Below, in pieces: positions 37,451-50,380 of a stretch of 64,000 nt of DNA. The stretch is from contig OY987240.1 of assembly GCA_963920705.1 (NCBI GenBank), positions 124,001-188,000 on the forward strand, written 5' to 3'. This stretch comes from Odiellus spinosus (lineage: Eukaryota; Arthropoda; Arachnida; Opiliones; Phalangiidae). Below the pieces are notes generated by a model. That model made no database searches. It was not told the origin of the DNA and saw only the letters and a list, made by a program, of their open reading frames with translations. A program made the translations under genes and the position numbers. The stretch's first letter is position 1. Each line of letters opens with the position of its first letter.

Positions 37451-38971
37451 GCAATTTAGACAAAACCAAAGTCATTCGAAAGAGCAATTAATGGACAGTC
37501 CAAATAACAAGAGTTTTCAAAAATCCGTTGAAAAACAAGAAAAATATGGCCAATTCAAGAAACCATACAATATCAAAATAGTCAAATTTCAGATTTTAAA
37601 AATTCGCTTTTTGATATTAGATGTTTATTGAATTGGCTATATTTTCCATGTTTTTCAACGGATTTTCCAAAACTCTTGTTTTTTAGATAGACCAATATTT
37701 GCTCTTTCGATACGTGTTGATTTTGTCTAAATCGCTTCAAAATCAAATGTTTTGTGTCCATTTGAATCCAATAATGTTTGATTTTTAAGCGTTTTAGCTT
37801 CATTTCAACCCATTTTATATTTGTCACGTTTTGGCAATTTAGACAAAACCAAAGTCATTCGAAAGAGCAATTAATGGACAGTCTAAATAATAAGAGTTTT
37901 CAAAAATCCGTTGAAAAACAAGAAAAATATGGCCAATTCAAGAAATCATACAATATCAAAATAGTCAAATTTCAGATTTTAAAAATTCGCTTTTTGATAT
38001 TAGATGTTTATTGAATTGGCTATATTTTCCATGTTTTTCAACGGATTTTCCAAAACTCTTGTTTTTTAGATAGACCAATATTTGCTCTTTCGATACGTGT
38101 TGATTTTGTCTAAATCGCTTAAAAATCAAATGTTTTGTGTCCATTTGAATCCAATAATGTTTGATTTTTAAGCGTTTTAGCTTCATTTCAACCCATTTTA
38201 TATTTGTCACGTTTTGGCAATTTAGACAAAACCAAAGTCATTCGAAAGAGCAATTAATGGACAGTCTAAATAATAAGAGTTTTCAAAAATCCGTTGAAAA
38301 ACAAGAAAAATATGGCCAATTCAAGAAATCATACAATATCAAAATAGTCAAATTTCAGATTTTAAAAATTCGCTTTTTGATATTAGATGTTTATTGAATT
38401 GGCTATATTTTCCATGTTTTTCAACGGATTTTCCAAAACTCTGGTTTTTTAGATAGACCAATATTTGCTCTTTCGATACGTGTTGATTTTGTCTAAATCG
38501 CTTAAAAATCAAATGTTTTGTGTCCATTTGAATCCAATAATGTTTGATTTTTAAGCGTTTTAGCTTCATTTCAACCCATTTTATATTTGTCACGCTTTGG
38601 CAATTTAGACAAAACCAAAGTCATTCGAAAGAGCAATTAATGGACAGTCTAAATAATAAGAGTTTTCAAAAATCCGTTGAAAAACAAGAAAAATATGGCC
38701 AATTCAAGAAATCATACAATATCAAAATAGTCAAATTTCAGATTTTAAAAATTCGCTTTTTGATATTAGATGTTTTTTGAATTGGCCATATTTTCCATGT
38801 TTTTCAACGAATTTTCCAAAACTCTTGTTTTTTAGATAGACCAATATTTGCTCTTTCGAGTGGTCTTAATTTTGTCTAAATCGCTTTAAAATCAAATGTT
38901 TTGTGTCCATTTGAATCCAATAATCTTGGATTTTAAAGTGTTTTTGCTTATTTTATATTTGTCACAATTTT
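37451..38971. repeat. 4-mer higher-order repeat, left locus, copy 2 (1521 bp)
   Basis: Landmarks 37491, 37874, 38257, 38640. The order is one 372-bp type C unit, then three type B units. Private changes are CCAAATAACAAG near 37500, CTCTGGTTTTTTAG near 38440 and CACGCTTTGG near 38591. AATAACAAG is shared with the next copy at about 39026. Confidence 0.88.
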
Positions 38972-40121
38972 GCAATTTAGACAAAACCAAAGTCATTCGA
39001 AAGAGCAATTAATGGACAGTCTAAATAACAAGAGTTTTCAAAAATCCGTTGAAAAACAAGAAAAATATGGCCAATTCAAGAAATCATACAATATCAAAAT
39101 AGTCAAATTTCAGATTTTAAAAATTCGCTTTTTGATATTAGATGTTTATTGAATTGGCTATATTTTCCATGTTTTTCAACGGATTTTCCAAAACTCTTGT
39201 TTTTTAGATAGACCAATATTTGCTCTTTCGATACGTGTTGATTTTGTCTAAATCGCTTCAAAATCAAATGTTTTGTGTCCATTTGAATCCAATAATGTTT
39301 GATTTTTAAGCGTTTTAGCTTCATTTCAACCCATTTTATATTTGTCACGTTTTGGCAATTTAGACAAAACCAAAGTCATTCGAAAGAGCAATTAATGGAC
39401 AGTCTAAATAATAAGAGTTTTCAAAAATCCGTTGAAAAACAAGAAAAATATGGCCAATTCAAGAAATCATACAATATCAAAATAGTCAAATTTCAGATTT
39501 TAAAAATTCGCTTTTTGATATTAGATGTTTATTGAATTGGCTATATTTTCCATGTTTTTCAACGGATTTTCCAAAACTCTTGTTTTTTAGATAGACCAAT
39601 ATTTGCTCTTTCGATACGTGTTGATTTTGTCTAAATCGCTTAAAAATCAAATGTTTTGTGTCCATTTGAATCCAATAATGTTTGATTTTTAAGCGTTTTA
39701 GCTTCATTTCAACCCATTTTATATTTGTCACGTTTTGGCAATTTAGACAAAACCAAAGTCATTCGAAAGAGCAATTAATGGACAGTCTAAATAATAAGAG
39801 TTTTCAAAAATCCGTTGAAAAACAAGAAAAATATGGCCAATTCAAGAAATCATACAATATCAAAATAGTCAAATTTCAGATTTTAAAAATTCGCTTTTTG
39901 ATATTAGATGTTTTTTGAATTGGCCATATTTTCCATGTTTTTCAACGAATTTTCCAAAACTCTTGTTTTTTAGATAGACCAATATTTGCTCTTTCGAGTG
40001 GTCATAATTTTGTCTAAATCGCTTAAAAATCAAAAGTTTTGTGTCCATTTGAATCCAATAATCTTGGATTTTTAAGCGTTTTTGCTTAATTTTAACCAAT
40101 TTTGATATTTGTCACGTTTTG
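38972..40121. repeat. 4-mer higher-order repeat, left locus, copy 3 (three of four units)
   Basis: Landmarks 39012, 39395, 39778. It agrees with copy 2 in order. After the third unit the array changes to a GTGGTCATAA, type A monomer that opens the following 6-mer, so the fourth unit of this copy is replaced. Confidence 0.85.
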
Positions 40122-42405
40122 GCAATTTAGACAAAAACAAAGTCATTCGAAAGAGCAATTAATGGACAGTCTAAATAATAAGAGTTTTCAAAAATCCGTT
40201 GAAAAACAAGAAAAATATGGCCAATTCAAGAAATCATACAATATCAAAATAGTCAAATTTCAGATTTTAAAAATACGCTTTTTGATATAAGATGTTTATT
40301 GAATTGGCCATATTTTCCATGTTTTTCAACGGATTTTCCAAAACTATTGTTTTTTAGATAGACCAATATTTGCTCATTCGAGTGGTCTTAATTTTGTCTA
40401 AATCGCTTAAAAATCAAAAGTTTTGTGTCCATTGAATCCAATAAGCGTTTTTGCTTAATTTTAACCAATTTTATATTTGTCACGTTTTGGCAATTTAGAC
40501 AAAACCAAAATCATTCGAAAGAGCAATTAATGGACAGTCTAAATGATAAGAGTTTTCAAAAATCCGTTGAAAAACAAGAAAAATATGGCCAATTCAAGAA
40601 ATCATACAATATCAAAATAGTCAAATTTCAGATTTTAAAAATTCGCTTTTTGATATGAGATGTTTTTTGAATTGGCTATATTTTCCATGTTTTTCAACGG
40701 ATTTTCCAAAACTCTTGTTTTTTAGATAGACCAATATTTGCTCTTTCGAGTGGTCTTAATTTTGTCTAAATCGCTTAAAAATCAAAGATTTTGTGTCCAT
40801 TTGAATCCAATAATCTTGGATTTTTAAGCGTTTTTGCTTAATTTTAACCAATTTTATATTTGTCACAATTTTGCAATTTAGACAAAACCAAAGTCATTCG
40901 AAAGAGCAATTAATGGACAGTCTAAATAATAAGAGTTTTCAAAAATCCGTTGAAAAACAAGAAAAATATGGCCAATTCAAGAAACCATACAATATCAAAA
41001 TAGTCAAATTTCAGATTTTAAAAATTCGCTTTTTGATATTAGATGTTTATTGAATTGGCTATATTTTCCATGTTTTTCAACGGATTTTCCAAAACTCTTA
41101 TTTTTTAGATAGACCAATATTTGCTCTTTCGATACGTGTTGATTTTGTCTAAATCGCTTAAAAATCAAATGTTTTGTGTCCATTTGAATCCAATAATGTT
41201 TGATTTTTAAGCGTTTTAGCTTCATTTCAACCGATTTTATATTTGTCACGTTTTGGCAATTTAGACAAAACCAAAGTCATTCGAAAGAGCAATTAATGGA
41301 CAGTCAAAATAATAAGAGTTTTCAAAAATCCGTTTAAAAACAAGAAAAATATGGCCAATTCAAGAAACCATACAATATCAAAATAGTCAAATTTCAGATT
41401 TTAAAAATTCGCTTTTTGATATTAGATGTTTATTGAATTGGCTATATTTTCCATGTTTTTCAACGGATTTTCCAAAACTCTTGTTTTTTAGATAGACCAA
41501 TATTTGCTCTTTCGATACGTGTTGATTTTGTCTAAATCGCTTAAAAATCAAATGTTTTGTGTCCATTTGAATCCAATAATGTTTGATTTTTAAGCGTTTT
41601 AGCTTCATTTCAACCCATTTTATATTTGTCACGTTTTGGCAATTTAGACAAAACCAAAGTCATTCGAAAGAGCAATTAATGGACAGTCTAAATAATAAGA
41701 GTTTTCAAAAATCCGTTGAAAAACAAGAAAAATATGGCCAATTCAAGAAATCATACAATATCAAAATAGTCAAATTTCAGATTTTAAAAATTCGCTTTTT
41801 GATATTAGATGTTTATTGAATTGGCTATATTTTCCATGTTTTTCAACGGATTTTCCAAAACTCTTGTTTTTTAGATAGACCAATATTTGCTCTTTCGATA
41901 CGTGTTGATTTTGTCTAAATCGCTTAAAAATCAAATGTTTTGTGTCCATTTCAATCCAATAATGTTTGATTTTTAAGCGTTTTAGCTTCATTTCAACCCA
42001 TTTTATATTTGTCACGTTTTGGCAATTTAGACAAAACCAAAGTCATTCGAAAGAGCAATTAATGGACAGTCTAAATAATAAGAGTTTTCAAAAATCCGTT
42101 GAAAAACAAGAAAAATATGGCCAATTCAAGAAATCATACAATATCAAAATAGTCAAATTTCAGATTTTAAAAATTCGCTTTTTGATATTAGATGTTTTTT
42201 GAATTGGCCATATTTTCCATGTTTTTCAACGAATTTTCCAAAACTCTTGTTTTTTAGATAGACCAATATTTGCTCTTTCGAGTGGTCATAATTTTGTCTA
42301 AATCGCTTAAAAATCAAAAGTTTTGTGTCCATTTGAATCCAATAATCTTGGATTTTTAAGCGTTTTTGCTTAATTTTAACCAATTTTGATATTTGTCACG
42401 TTTTG
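40122..42405. repeat. 6-mer higher-order repeat, copy 1 (2284 bp)
   Basis: Landmarks 40162, 40530, 40913, 41296, 41679, 42062. Markers recurring 2284 bp later are ACAAAAACAAAG (40133 and 42417), AAAATACGC (40270 and 42554), a type D spacer (40431 and 42715) and GATATGAGATG (40651 and 42935). The 41296 copy has GTCAAAATAATAAG and a T giving CCGTTTAAAAAC. Units 41296-42062 are of the type B kind used in the preceding 4-mer. Confidence 0.88.
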
Positions 42406-43539
42406 GCAATTTAGACAAAAACAAAGTCATTCGAAAGAGCAATTAATGGACAGTCTAAATAATAAGAGTTTTCAAAAATCCGTTGAAAAACAAGAAAAAT
42501 ATGGCCAATTCAAGAAATCATACAATATCAAAATAGTCAAATTTCAGATTTTAAAAATACGCTTTTTGATATAAGATGTTTATTGAATTGGCCATATTTT
42601 CCATGTTTTTCAACGGATTTTCCAAAACTATTGTTTTTTAGATAGACCAATATTTGCTCTTTCGAGTGGTCTTAATTTTGTCTAAATCGCTTAAAAATCA
42701 AAAGTTTTGTGTCCATTGAATCCAATAAGCGTTTTTGCTTAATTTTAACCAATTTTATATTTGTCACGTTTTGGCAATTTAGACAAAACCAAAATCATTC
42801 GAAAGTGCAATTAATGGACAGTCTAAATAATAAGAGTTTTCAAAAATCCGTTGAAAAACAAGAAAAATATGGCCAATTCAAGAAATCATACAATATCAAA
42901 ATAGTCAAATTTCAGATTTTAAAAATTCGCTTTTTGATATGAGATGTTTTTTGAATTGGCTATATTTTCCATGTTTTTCAACGGATTTTCCAAAACTCTT
43001 GTTTTTTAGATAGACCAATATTTGCTCTTTCGAGTGGTCTTAATTTTGTCTAAATCGCTTAAAAATCAAAGATTTTGTGTCCATTTGAATCCAATAATCT
43101 TGGATTTTTAAGCGTTTTTGCTTAATTTTAACCAATTTTATATTTGTCACAATTTTGCAATTTAGACAAAACCAAAGTCATTCGAAAGAGCAATTAATGG
43201 ACAGTCTAAATAATAAGAGTTTTCAAAAATCCGTTGAAAAACAAGAAAAATATGGCCAATTCAAGAAATCATAAAATATGAAAATAGTCAAATTTCAGAT
43301 TTTAAAAATTCGCTTTTTGATATTAGATGTTTTTTGAATTGGCTATATTTTCCATGTTTTTCAACGGATTTTCCAAAACTCTTGTTTTATAGATAGACCA
43401 ATATTTGCTCTTTCGATACGTGTTGATTTTGTCTAAATCGCTTAAAGATCAAATGTTTTGTGTCCATTTGAATCCAATAATGTTTGATTTTTAAGCGTTT
43501 TAGCTTCATTTCATCCCATTTTATATTTGTCACGTTTTG
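42406..43539. repeat. 6-mer higher-order repeat, copy 2 (first three units)
   Basis: Landmarks 42446, 42814, 43197. The first two units match copy 1 closely. The third carries ATAAAATATGAAAATAG near 43271 instead of the ordinary sequence, and from there the array follows a segment like 32450-33040 rather than the 6-mer. Confidence 0.84.
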
Positions 43540-46500
43540 GCAATTTAGACAAAACCAAAGTCATTCGAAAGAGCAATTAATGGACAGTCTAAATAATAAG
43601 AGTTTTCAAAAATCCGTTGAAAAACAAGAAAAATATGGCCAATTCAAGAAATCATACAATATCAAAATAGTCAAATTTCAGATTTTAAAAATTCGCTTTT
43701 TGATATTAGATGTTTTTTGAATTGGCCATATTTTCCATGTTTTTCAACGGATTTTCCAAAACTCTTGTTTGTTATATAGACCAATATTTGCTCTTTCGAG
43801 TGGTCTTAATTTTGTCTAAATCGCTTTAAAATCAAATGTTTTGTGTCCATTTGAATCCAATAATCTTGGATTTTAAAGTGTTTTTGCTTATTTTATATTT
43901 GTCACAATTTTGCAATTTAGACAAAACCAAAGTCATTCGAAAGAGAAATTAAAGGACAGTCTAAATAATAAGAGTTTTCAAAAATCCGTTGAAAAACAAG
44001 AAAAATATGGCCAATTCAAGAAACCATACAATATCAAAATAGTCAAATTTCAGATTTTAAAAATTCGCTTTTTGATATTAGATGTTTATTGAATTGGCTA
44101 TATTTTCCATGTTTTTCAACGGATTTTCCAAAACTCTTGTTTTTTAGATAGACCAATATTTGCTCTTTCGATACGTGTTGATTTTGTCTAAATCGCTTAA
44201 AAATCAAATGTTTTGTGTCCATTTGAATCCAATAATGTTTCATTTTTAAGCGTTTTAGCTTCATTTCAACCGATTTTATATTTGTCACGTTTTGGCAATT
44301 TAGACAAAACCAAAGTCATTCGAAAGAGCAATTAATGGACAGTCTAAATAATAAGAGTTTTCAAAAATCCGTTGAAAAACAAGAAAAATATGGCCAATTC
44401 AAGAAATCATACAATATCAAAATAGTCAAATTTCAGATTTTAAAAATTCGCTTTTTGATATTAGATGTTTTTTGAATTGGCCATATTTTCCATGTTTTTC
44501 AACGGATTTTCCAAAACTCTTGTTTGTTATATAGACCAATATTTGCTCTTTCGAGTGGTCTTAATTTTGTCTAAATCGCTTTAAAATCAAAAGTTTTGTG
44601 TCCATTTGAATCCAATAATCTTGGATTTTAAAGTGTTTTTGCTTAATTTTAACCAATTTTGATATTTGTCACGTTTTGGCAATTTAGACAAAACCAAAGT
44701 CATTCGAAAGAGCAATTAATGGACAGTCTAAATAATAAGAGTTTTCAAAAATCCGTTGAAAAACAAGAAAAATATGGCCAATTCAAGAAATCATACAATA
44801 TCAAAATAGTCAAATTTCAGATTTTAAAAATTCGCTTTTTGATTTTAGATGTTTTTTGAATTGGCTATATTTTCCATGTTTTTCAACGGATTTTCCAAAA
44901 CTCTTCTTTTTTAGATAGACCAATATTTGCTCTTTCGAGTGGTCTTAATTTTGTCTAAATCGCTTTAAAATCAAAAGTTTTGTGTCCATTTGAATCCAAA
45001 AATCTTGGATTTTAAAGTGTTTTTGCTTAATTTTAACCAATTTTATATTTGTCACAATTTTGTAATTTAGACAAAACCAAAGTCATTCGAAAGAGCAATT
45101 AATGGACAGTCTAAATAATAAGAGTTTTCAAAAATCCGTTGAAAAACAAGAAAAATATGGCCAATTCAAGAAACCATACAATATCAAAATAGTCAAATTT
45201 CAGATTTTAAAAATTCGCTTTTTGATATTAGATGTTTATTGAATTGGCTATATTTTCCATGTTTTTCAACGGATTTTCCAAAACTCTTGTTTTTAGATAG
45301 ACCAATATTTGCTCTTTCGATACGTGTTGATTTTGTCTAAATCGCTTAAAAATCAAATGTTTTGTGTCCATTTGAATCCAATAATGTTTGATTTTTAAGC
45401 GTTTTAGCTTCATTTCAACCCATTTTATATTTGTCACGTTTTGGCAATTTAGACAAAACCAAAGTCATTCGAAAGAGCAATTAATGGACAGTCTAAATAA
45501 TAAGAGTTTTCAAAAATCCGTTGAAAAACAAGAAAAATATGGCCAATTCAAGAAATCATACAATATCAAAATAGTCAAATTTCAGATTTTCAAAAATTCG
45601 CTTTTTGATATTAGATGTTTTTTGAATTGGCCATATTTTCCATGTTTTTCAACGAATTTTCCAAATTTCTTGTTTTTTAGATAGACCAATATTTGCTCTT
45701 TCGAGTGGTCTTAATTTTGTTTAAATCGCTTAAAAATCAAAAGTTTTGTGTCCATTTGAATCCAATAATCTTGGATTTTAAAGTGTTTTTGCTTAATTTT
45801 AACCAATTTTGATATTTGTCACGTATTGGCAATTTAGACAAAACCAAAGTCATTCGAAAGAGCAATTAATGGACAGTCTAAATAATAAGAGTTTTCAAAA
45901 ATCCGTTGAAAAACAAGAAAAATATGGCCAATTCAAGAAATCATACAATATCAAAATAGTCAAATTTCTGATTTTAAAAATTCGCTTTTTGATATTAGAT
46001 GTTTTTTGAATTGGCCATATTTTCCATGTTTTTCAACGGATTTTCCAAAACTCTTGTTTTTTAGATAGAACAATATTTGCTCTTTCGAGTGGTCTTAATT
46101 TTGTCTAAATCGCTTTAAAATCAAAAGATTTGAGTCCATTTAATCCAATAATCTTGGATTTTTAAGGGTTTTTGCTTAATTTTAACCAATTTTATATTTG
46201 TCACAATTTTGCAATTTAGACAAAACCAAAGTCATTCGAAAGAGCAATTAATGGACAGTCTAAATAATAAGAGTTTTCAAAAATCCGTTGAAAAACAAGA
46301 AAAATATGGCCAATTCAAGAAATCATACAATATCAAAATAGTCAAATTTCAGATTTTAAAAATTCGCTTTTTGATATTAGATGTTTTTTGAATTGGCCAT
46401 ATTTTTCATGTTTTTCAACGGATTTTCCAAAAATCTTGTTTTTTAGATAGACCAATATTTGCTCTTTCGAGTGGTCTTAATTTTTTTTAAATCGCTTAAA

Positions 46501-47338
46501 AATCAAAAGTTTTGTGTCCATTTGAATCCAATAATCTTGGATTTTTAAGCGTTTTTGCTTAATTTTAACCAATTTTGATATTTGTCACGTTTTGGCAATT
46601 TAGACAAAACCAAAGTCATTCGAAAGAGCAATTATTGGACAGTCTAAATAATAAGAGTTTTCAAAAATCCGTTGAAAAACAAGAAAAATATGGCCAATTC
46701 AAGAAATCATACAATATCAAAATAGTCAAATTTCAGATTTTAAAAATTCGCTTTTTGATTTTAGATGTTTTTTGAATTGGCTATATTTTCCATGTTTTTC
46801 AATGGATTTTCCAAAACTCTTCTTTTTTAGATAGACCAATATTTGCTCTTTCGAGTGGTCTTAATTTTGTCTAAATCGCTTTAAAATCAAATGTTTTGTG
46901 TCCATTTGAATCCAATAATCTTGGATTTTAAAGTGTTTTTGCTTATTTTATATTTGTCACAATTTTGCAATTTAGACAAAACCAAAGTCATTCGTAAGAG
47001 CAATTAATGGACAGTCTAAATAATAAGAGTTTTCAAAAATCCGTTGAAAAACAAGAAAAATATGGCCAATTCAAGAAACCATACAATATCAAAATAGTCA
47101 AATTTCAGATTTTAAAAATTCGCTTTTTGATATTAGATGTTTATTGAATTGGCTATATTTTCCATGTTTTTCAACGGATTTTCCAAAACTTTTCTTTTTT
47201 AGATAGACCAATATTTGCTCTTTCGAGTGGTCTTAATTTTGTCTAAATCACTTTAAAATCAAATGTTTTGTGTCCATTTGAATCCAATAATCTTGGATTT
47301 TAAAGTGTTTTTGCTTATTTTATATTTGTCACAATTTT
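43540..47338. repeat. Mosaic block with mixed spacer types
   Basis: Landmarks 43580, 43952, 44335, 44719, 45102, 45484, 45869, 46251, 46635, 47007. Its start matches the 32886 region at an offset of 10654 bp. TTGTTTGTTATATAGACC near 43765 and 44520 marks a local 755-bp dimer. Single-copy changes include GAGAAATTAAAGGAC (43943), GTTTTTAGATAG with a lost T (45291), an extra C before AAAAATTCGC (45591), GTCACGTATTGG (45820) and AAGGGTTTTTGC (46164). I see no clean higher-order period across the whole block. Confidence 0.75.
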
Positions 47339-48859
47339 TCAATTTAGACAAAACCAAAGTCATTCAAAAGAGCAATTAATGGACAGTCTAAATAATAAGA
47401 GTTTTCAAAAATCCGTTGAAAAACAAGAAAAATATGGCCAATTCAAGAAACCATACAATATCAAAATAGTCAAATTTCAGATTTTAAAAATTCGCTTTTT
47501 GATATTAGATGTTTATTGAATTGGATATATTTTCCATGTTTTTCAACGGATTTTCCAAAACTCTTGTCTTTTAGATAGACCAATATTTGCTCTTTCGATA
47601 CGTGTTGATTTTGTCTAAATCGCTTAAAAATCAAATGTTTTGTGTCCATTTGAATCCAATAATGTTTGATTTTTAAGCGTTTTAGCTTCATTTCAACCCA
47701 TTTTATATTTGTCACGTTTTGGCAATTTAGACAAAACCAAAGTCATTCGAAAGAGCAATTAATGGACAGTCTAAATAATAAGAGTTTTCAAAAATCCGTT
47801 GAAAAACAAGAAAAATATGGCCAATTCAAGAAATCATACAATATCAAAATAGTCAAATTTCAGATTTTAAAAATTCGCTCTTTGATATTAGATGTTTATT
47901 GAATTGGCTATATTTTCCATGTTTTTCAACGGATTTTCCAAAACTCTTGTTTTTTAGATAGACCAATATTTGCTCTTTCGATACGTGTTGATTTTGTCTA
48001 AATCGCTTAAAAATCAAATGTTTTGTGTCCATTTGAATCCAATAATGTTTGATTTTTAAGCGTTTTAGCTTCATTTCAACCCATTTTATATTTGTCACGT
48101 TTTGGCAATTTAGACAAAACCAAAGTCATTCGAAAGAGCAATTAATGGACAGTCTAAATAATAAGAGTTTTCAAAAATCCGTTGAAAAACAAGAAAAATA
48201 TGGCCAATTCAAGAAATCATACAATATCAAAATAGTCAAATTTCAGATTTTAAAAATTCGCTTTTTGATATTAGATGTTTTTTGAATTGGCCATATTTTC
48301 CATGTTTTTCAACGAATTTTCCAAAACTCTTCTTTTTTAGATAGACCGATATTTGCTCTTTCGAGTGGTCTTAATTTTGTCTAAATCGCTTTAAAATCAA
48401 AAGTTTTGTGTCCATTTGAATCCAATAATCTTGGATTTTAAAGTGTTTTTGCTTAATTTTAACCAATTTTATATTTGTCACAATTTTGCAATTTAGACAA
48501 AACCAAAGTCATTCGAAAGAGCAATTAATGGACAGTCTAAATAATAAGAGTTTTCAAAAATCCGTTGAAAAACAAGAAAAATATGGCCAATTCAAGAAAC
48601 CATACAATATCAAAATAGTCAAATTTCAGATTTTAAAAATTCGCTTTTTGATATTAGATGTTTATTGAATTGGCTATATTTTCCATGTTTTTCAACGGAT
48701 TTTCCAAAACTCTTCTTTTTTAGATAGACCAATATTTGCTCTTTCGAGTGGTCTTAATTTTGTCTAAATCACTTTAAAATCAAATGTTTTGTGTCCATTT
48801 GAATCCAATAATCTTGGATTTTAAAGTGTTTTTGCTTATTTTATATTTGTCACAATTTT
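47339..48859. repeat. 4-mer higher-order repeat, right locus, copy 1 (1521 bp)
   Basis: Landmarks 47379, 47762, 48145, 48528. The order is a 372-bp type C unit, two type B units and a full-length AAAGTG unit. Diagnostic bases are AAATCACTTTAAAATC just before the block, CTTGTCTTTTAG (about 47563) and GACCGATATTTG (48345), all recurring 1521 bp later. Confidence 0.88.
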
Positions 48860-50380
48860 GCAATTTAGACAAAACCAAAGTCATTCGAAAGAGCAATTAA
48901 TGGACAGTCTAAATAATAAGAGTTTTCAAAAATCCGTTGAAAAACAAGAAAAATATGGCCAATTCAAGAAACCATACAATATCAAAATAGTCAAATTTCA
49001 GATTTTAAAAATTCGCTTTTTGATATTAGATGTTTATTGAATTGGCTATATTTTCCATGTTTTTCAACGGATTTTCCAAAACTCTTGTCTTTTAGATAGA
49101 CCAATATTTGCTCTTTCGATACGTGTTGATTTTGTCTAAATCGCTTAAAAATCAAATGTTTTGTGTCCATTTGAATCCAATAATGTTTGATTTTTAAGCG
49201 TTTTAGCTTCATTTCAACCCATTTTATATTTGTCGCGTTTTGGCAATTTAGACAAAACCAAAGTCATTCGAAAGAGCAATTAATGGACAGTCTAAATAAT
49301 AAGAGTTTTCAAAAATCCGTTGAAAAACAAGAAAAATATGGCCAATTCAAGAAATCATACAATATCAAAATAGTCAAATTTCAGATTTTAAAAATTCGCT
49401 TTTTGATATTAGATGTTTATTGAATTGGCTATATTTTCCATGTTTTTCAACGGATTTTCCAAAACTCTTGTTTTTTAGATAGACCAATATTTGCTCTTTC
49501 GATACGTGTTGATTTTGTCTAAATCGCTTAAAAATCAAATGTTTTGTGTCCATTTGAATCCAATAATGTTTGATTTTTAAGCGTTTTAGCTTCATTTCAA
49601 CCCATTTTATATTTGTCACGTTTTGGCAATTTAGACAAAACCAAAGTCATTCGAAAGAGCAATTAATGGACAGTCTAAATAATAAGAGTTTTCAAAAATC
49701 CGTTGAAAAACAAGAAAAATATGGCCAATTCAAGAAATCATACAATATCAAAATAGTCAAATTTCAGATTTTAAAAATTCGCTTTTTGATATTAGATGTT
49801 TTTTGAATTGGCCATATTTTCCATGTTTTTCAACGAATTTTCCAAAACTCTTCTTTTTTAGATAGACCGATATTTGCTCTTTCGAGTGGTCTTAATTTTG
49901 TCTAAATCGCTTTAAAATCAAAAGTTTTGTGTCCATTTGAATCCAATAATCTTGGATTTTAAAGTGTTTTTGCTTAATTTTAACCAATTTTATATTTGTC
50001 ACAATTTTGCAATTTAGACAAAACCAAAGTCATTCGAAAGAGCAATTAATGGACAGTCTAAATAATAAGAGTTTTCAAAAATCCGTTGAAAAACAAGAAA
50101 AATATGGCCAATTCAAGAAACCATACAATATCAAAATAGTCAAATTTCAGATTTTAAAAATTCGCTTTTTGATATTAGATGTTTATTGAATTGGCTATAT
50201 TTTCCATGTTTTTCAACGGATTTTCCAAAACTCTTCTTTTTTAGATAGACCAATATTTGCTCTTTCGAGTGGTCTTAATTTTGTCTAAATCACTTTAAAA
50301 TCAAATGTTTTGTGTCCATTTGAATCCAATAATCTTGGATTTTAAAGTGTTTTTGCTTATTTTATATTTGTCACAATTTT
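48860..50380. repeat. 4-mer higher-order repeat, right locus, copy 2 (1521 bp)
   Basis: Landmarks 48900, 49283, 49666, 50049. It matches copy 1 in marker order (CTTGTCTTTTAG near 49084, GACCGATATTTG at 49866). One private change is TTTGTCGCGTTTTGG near 49231. Confidence 0.88.
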
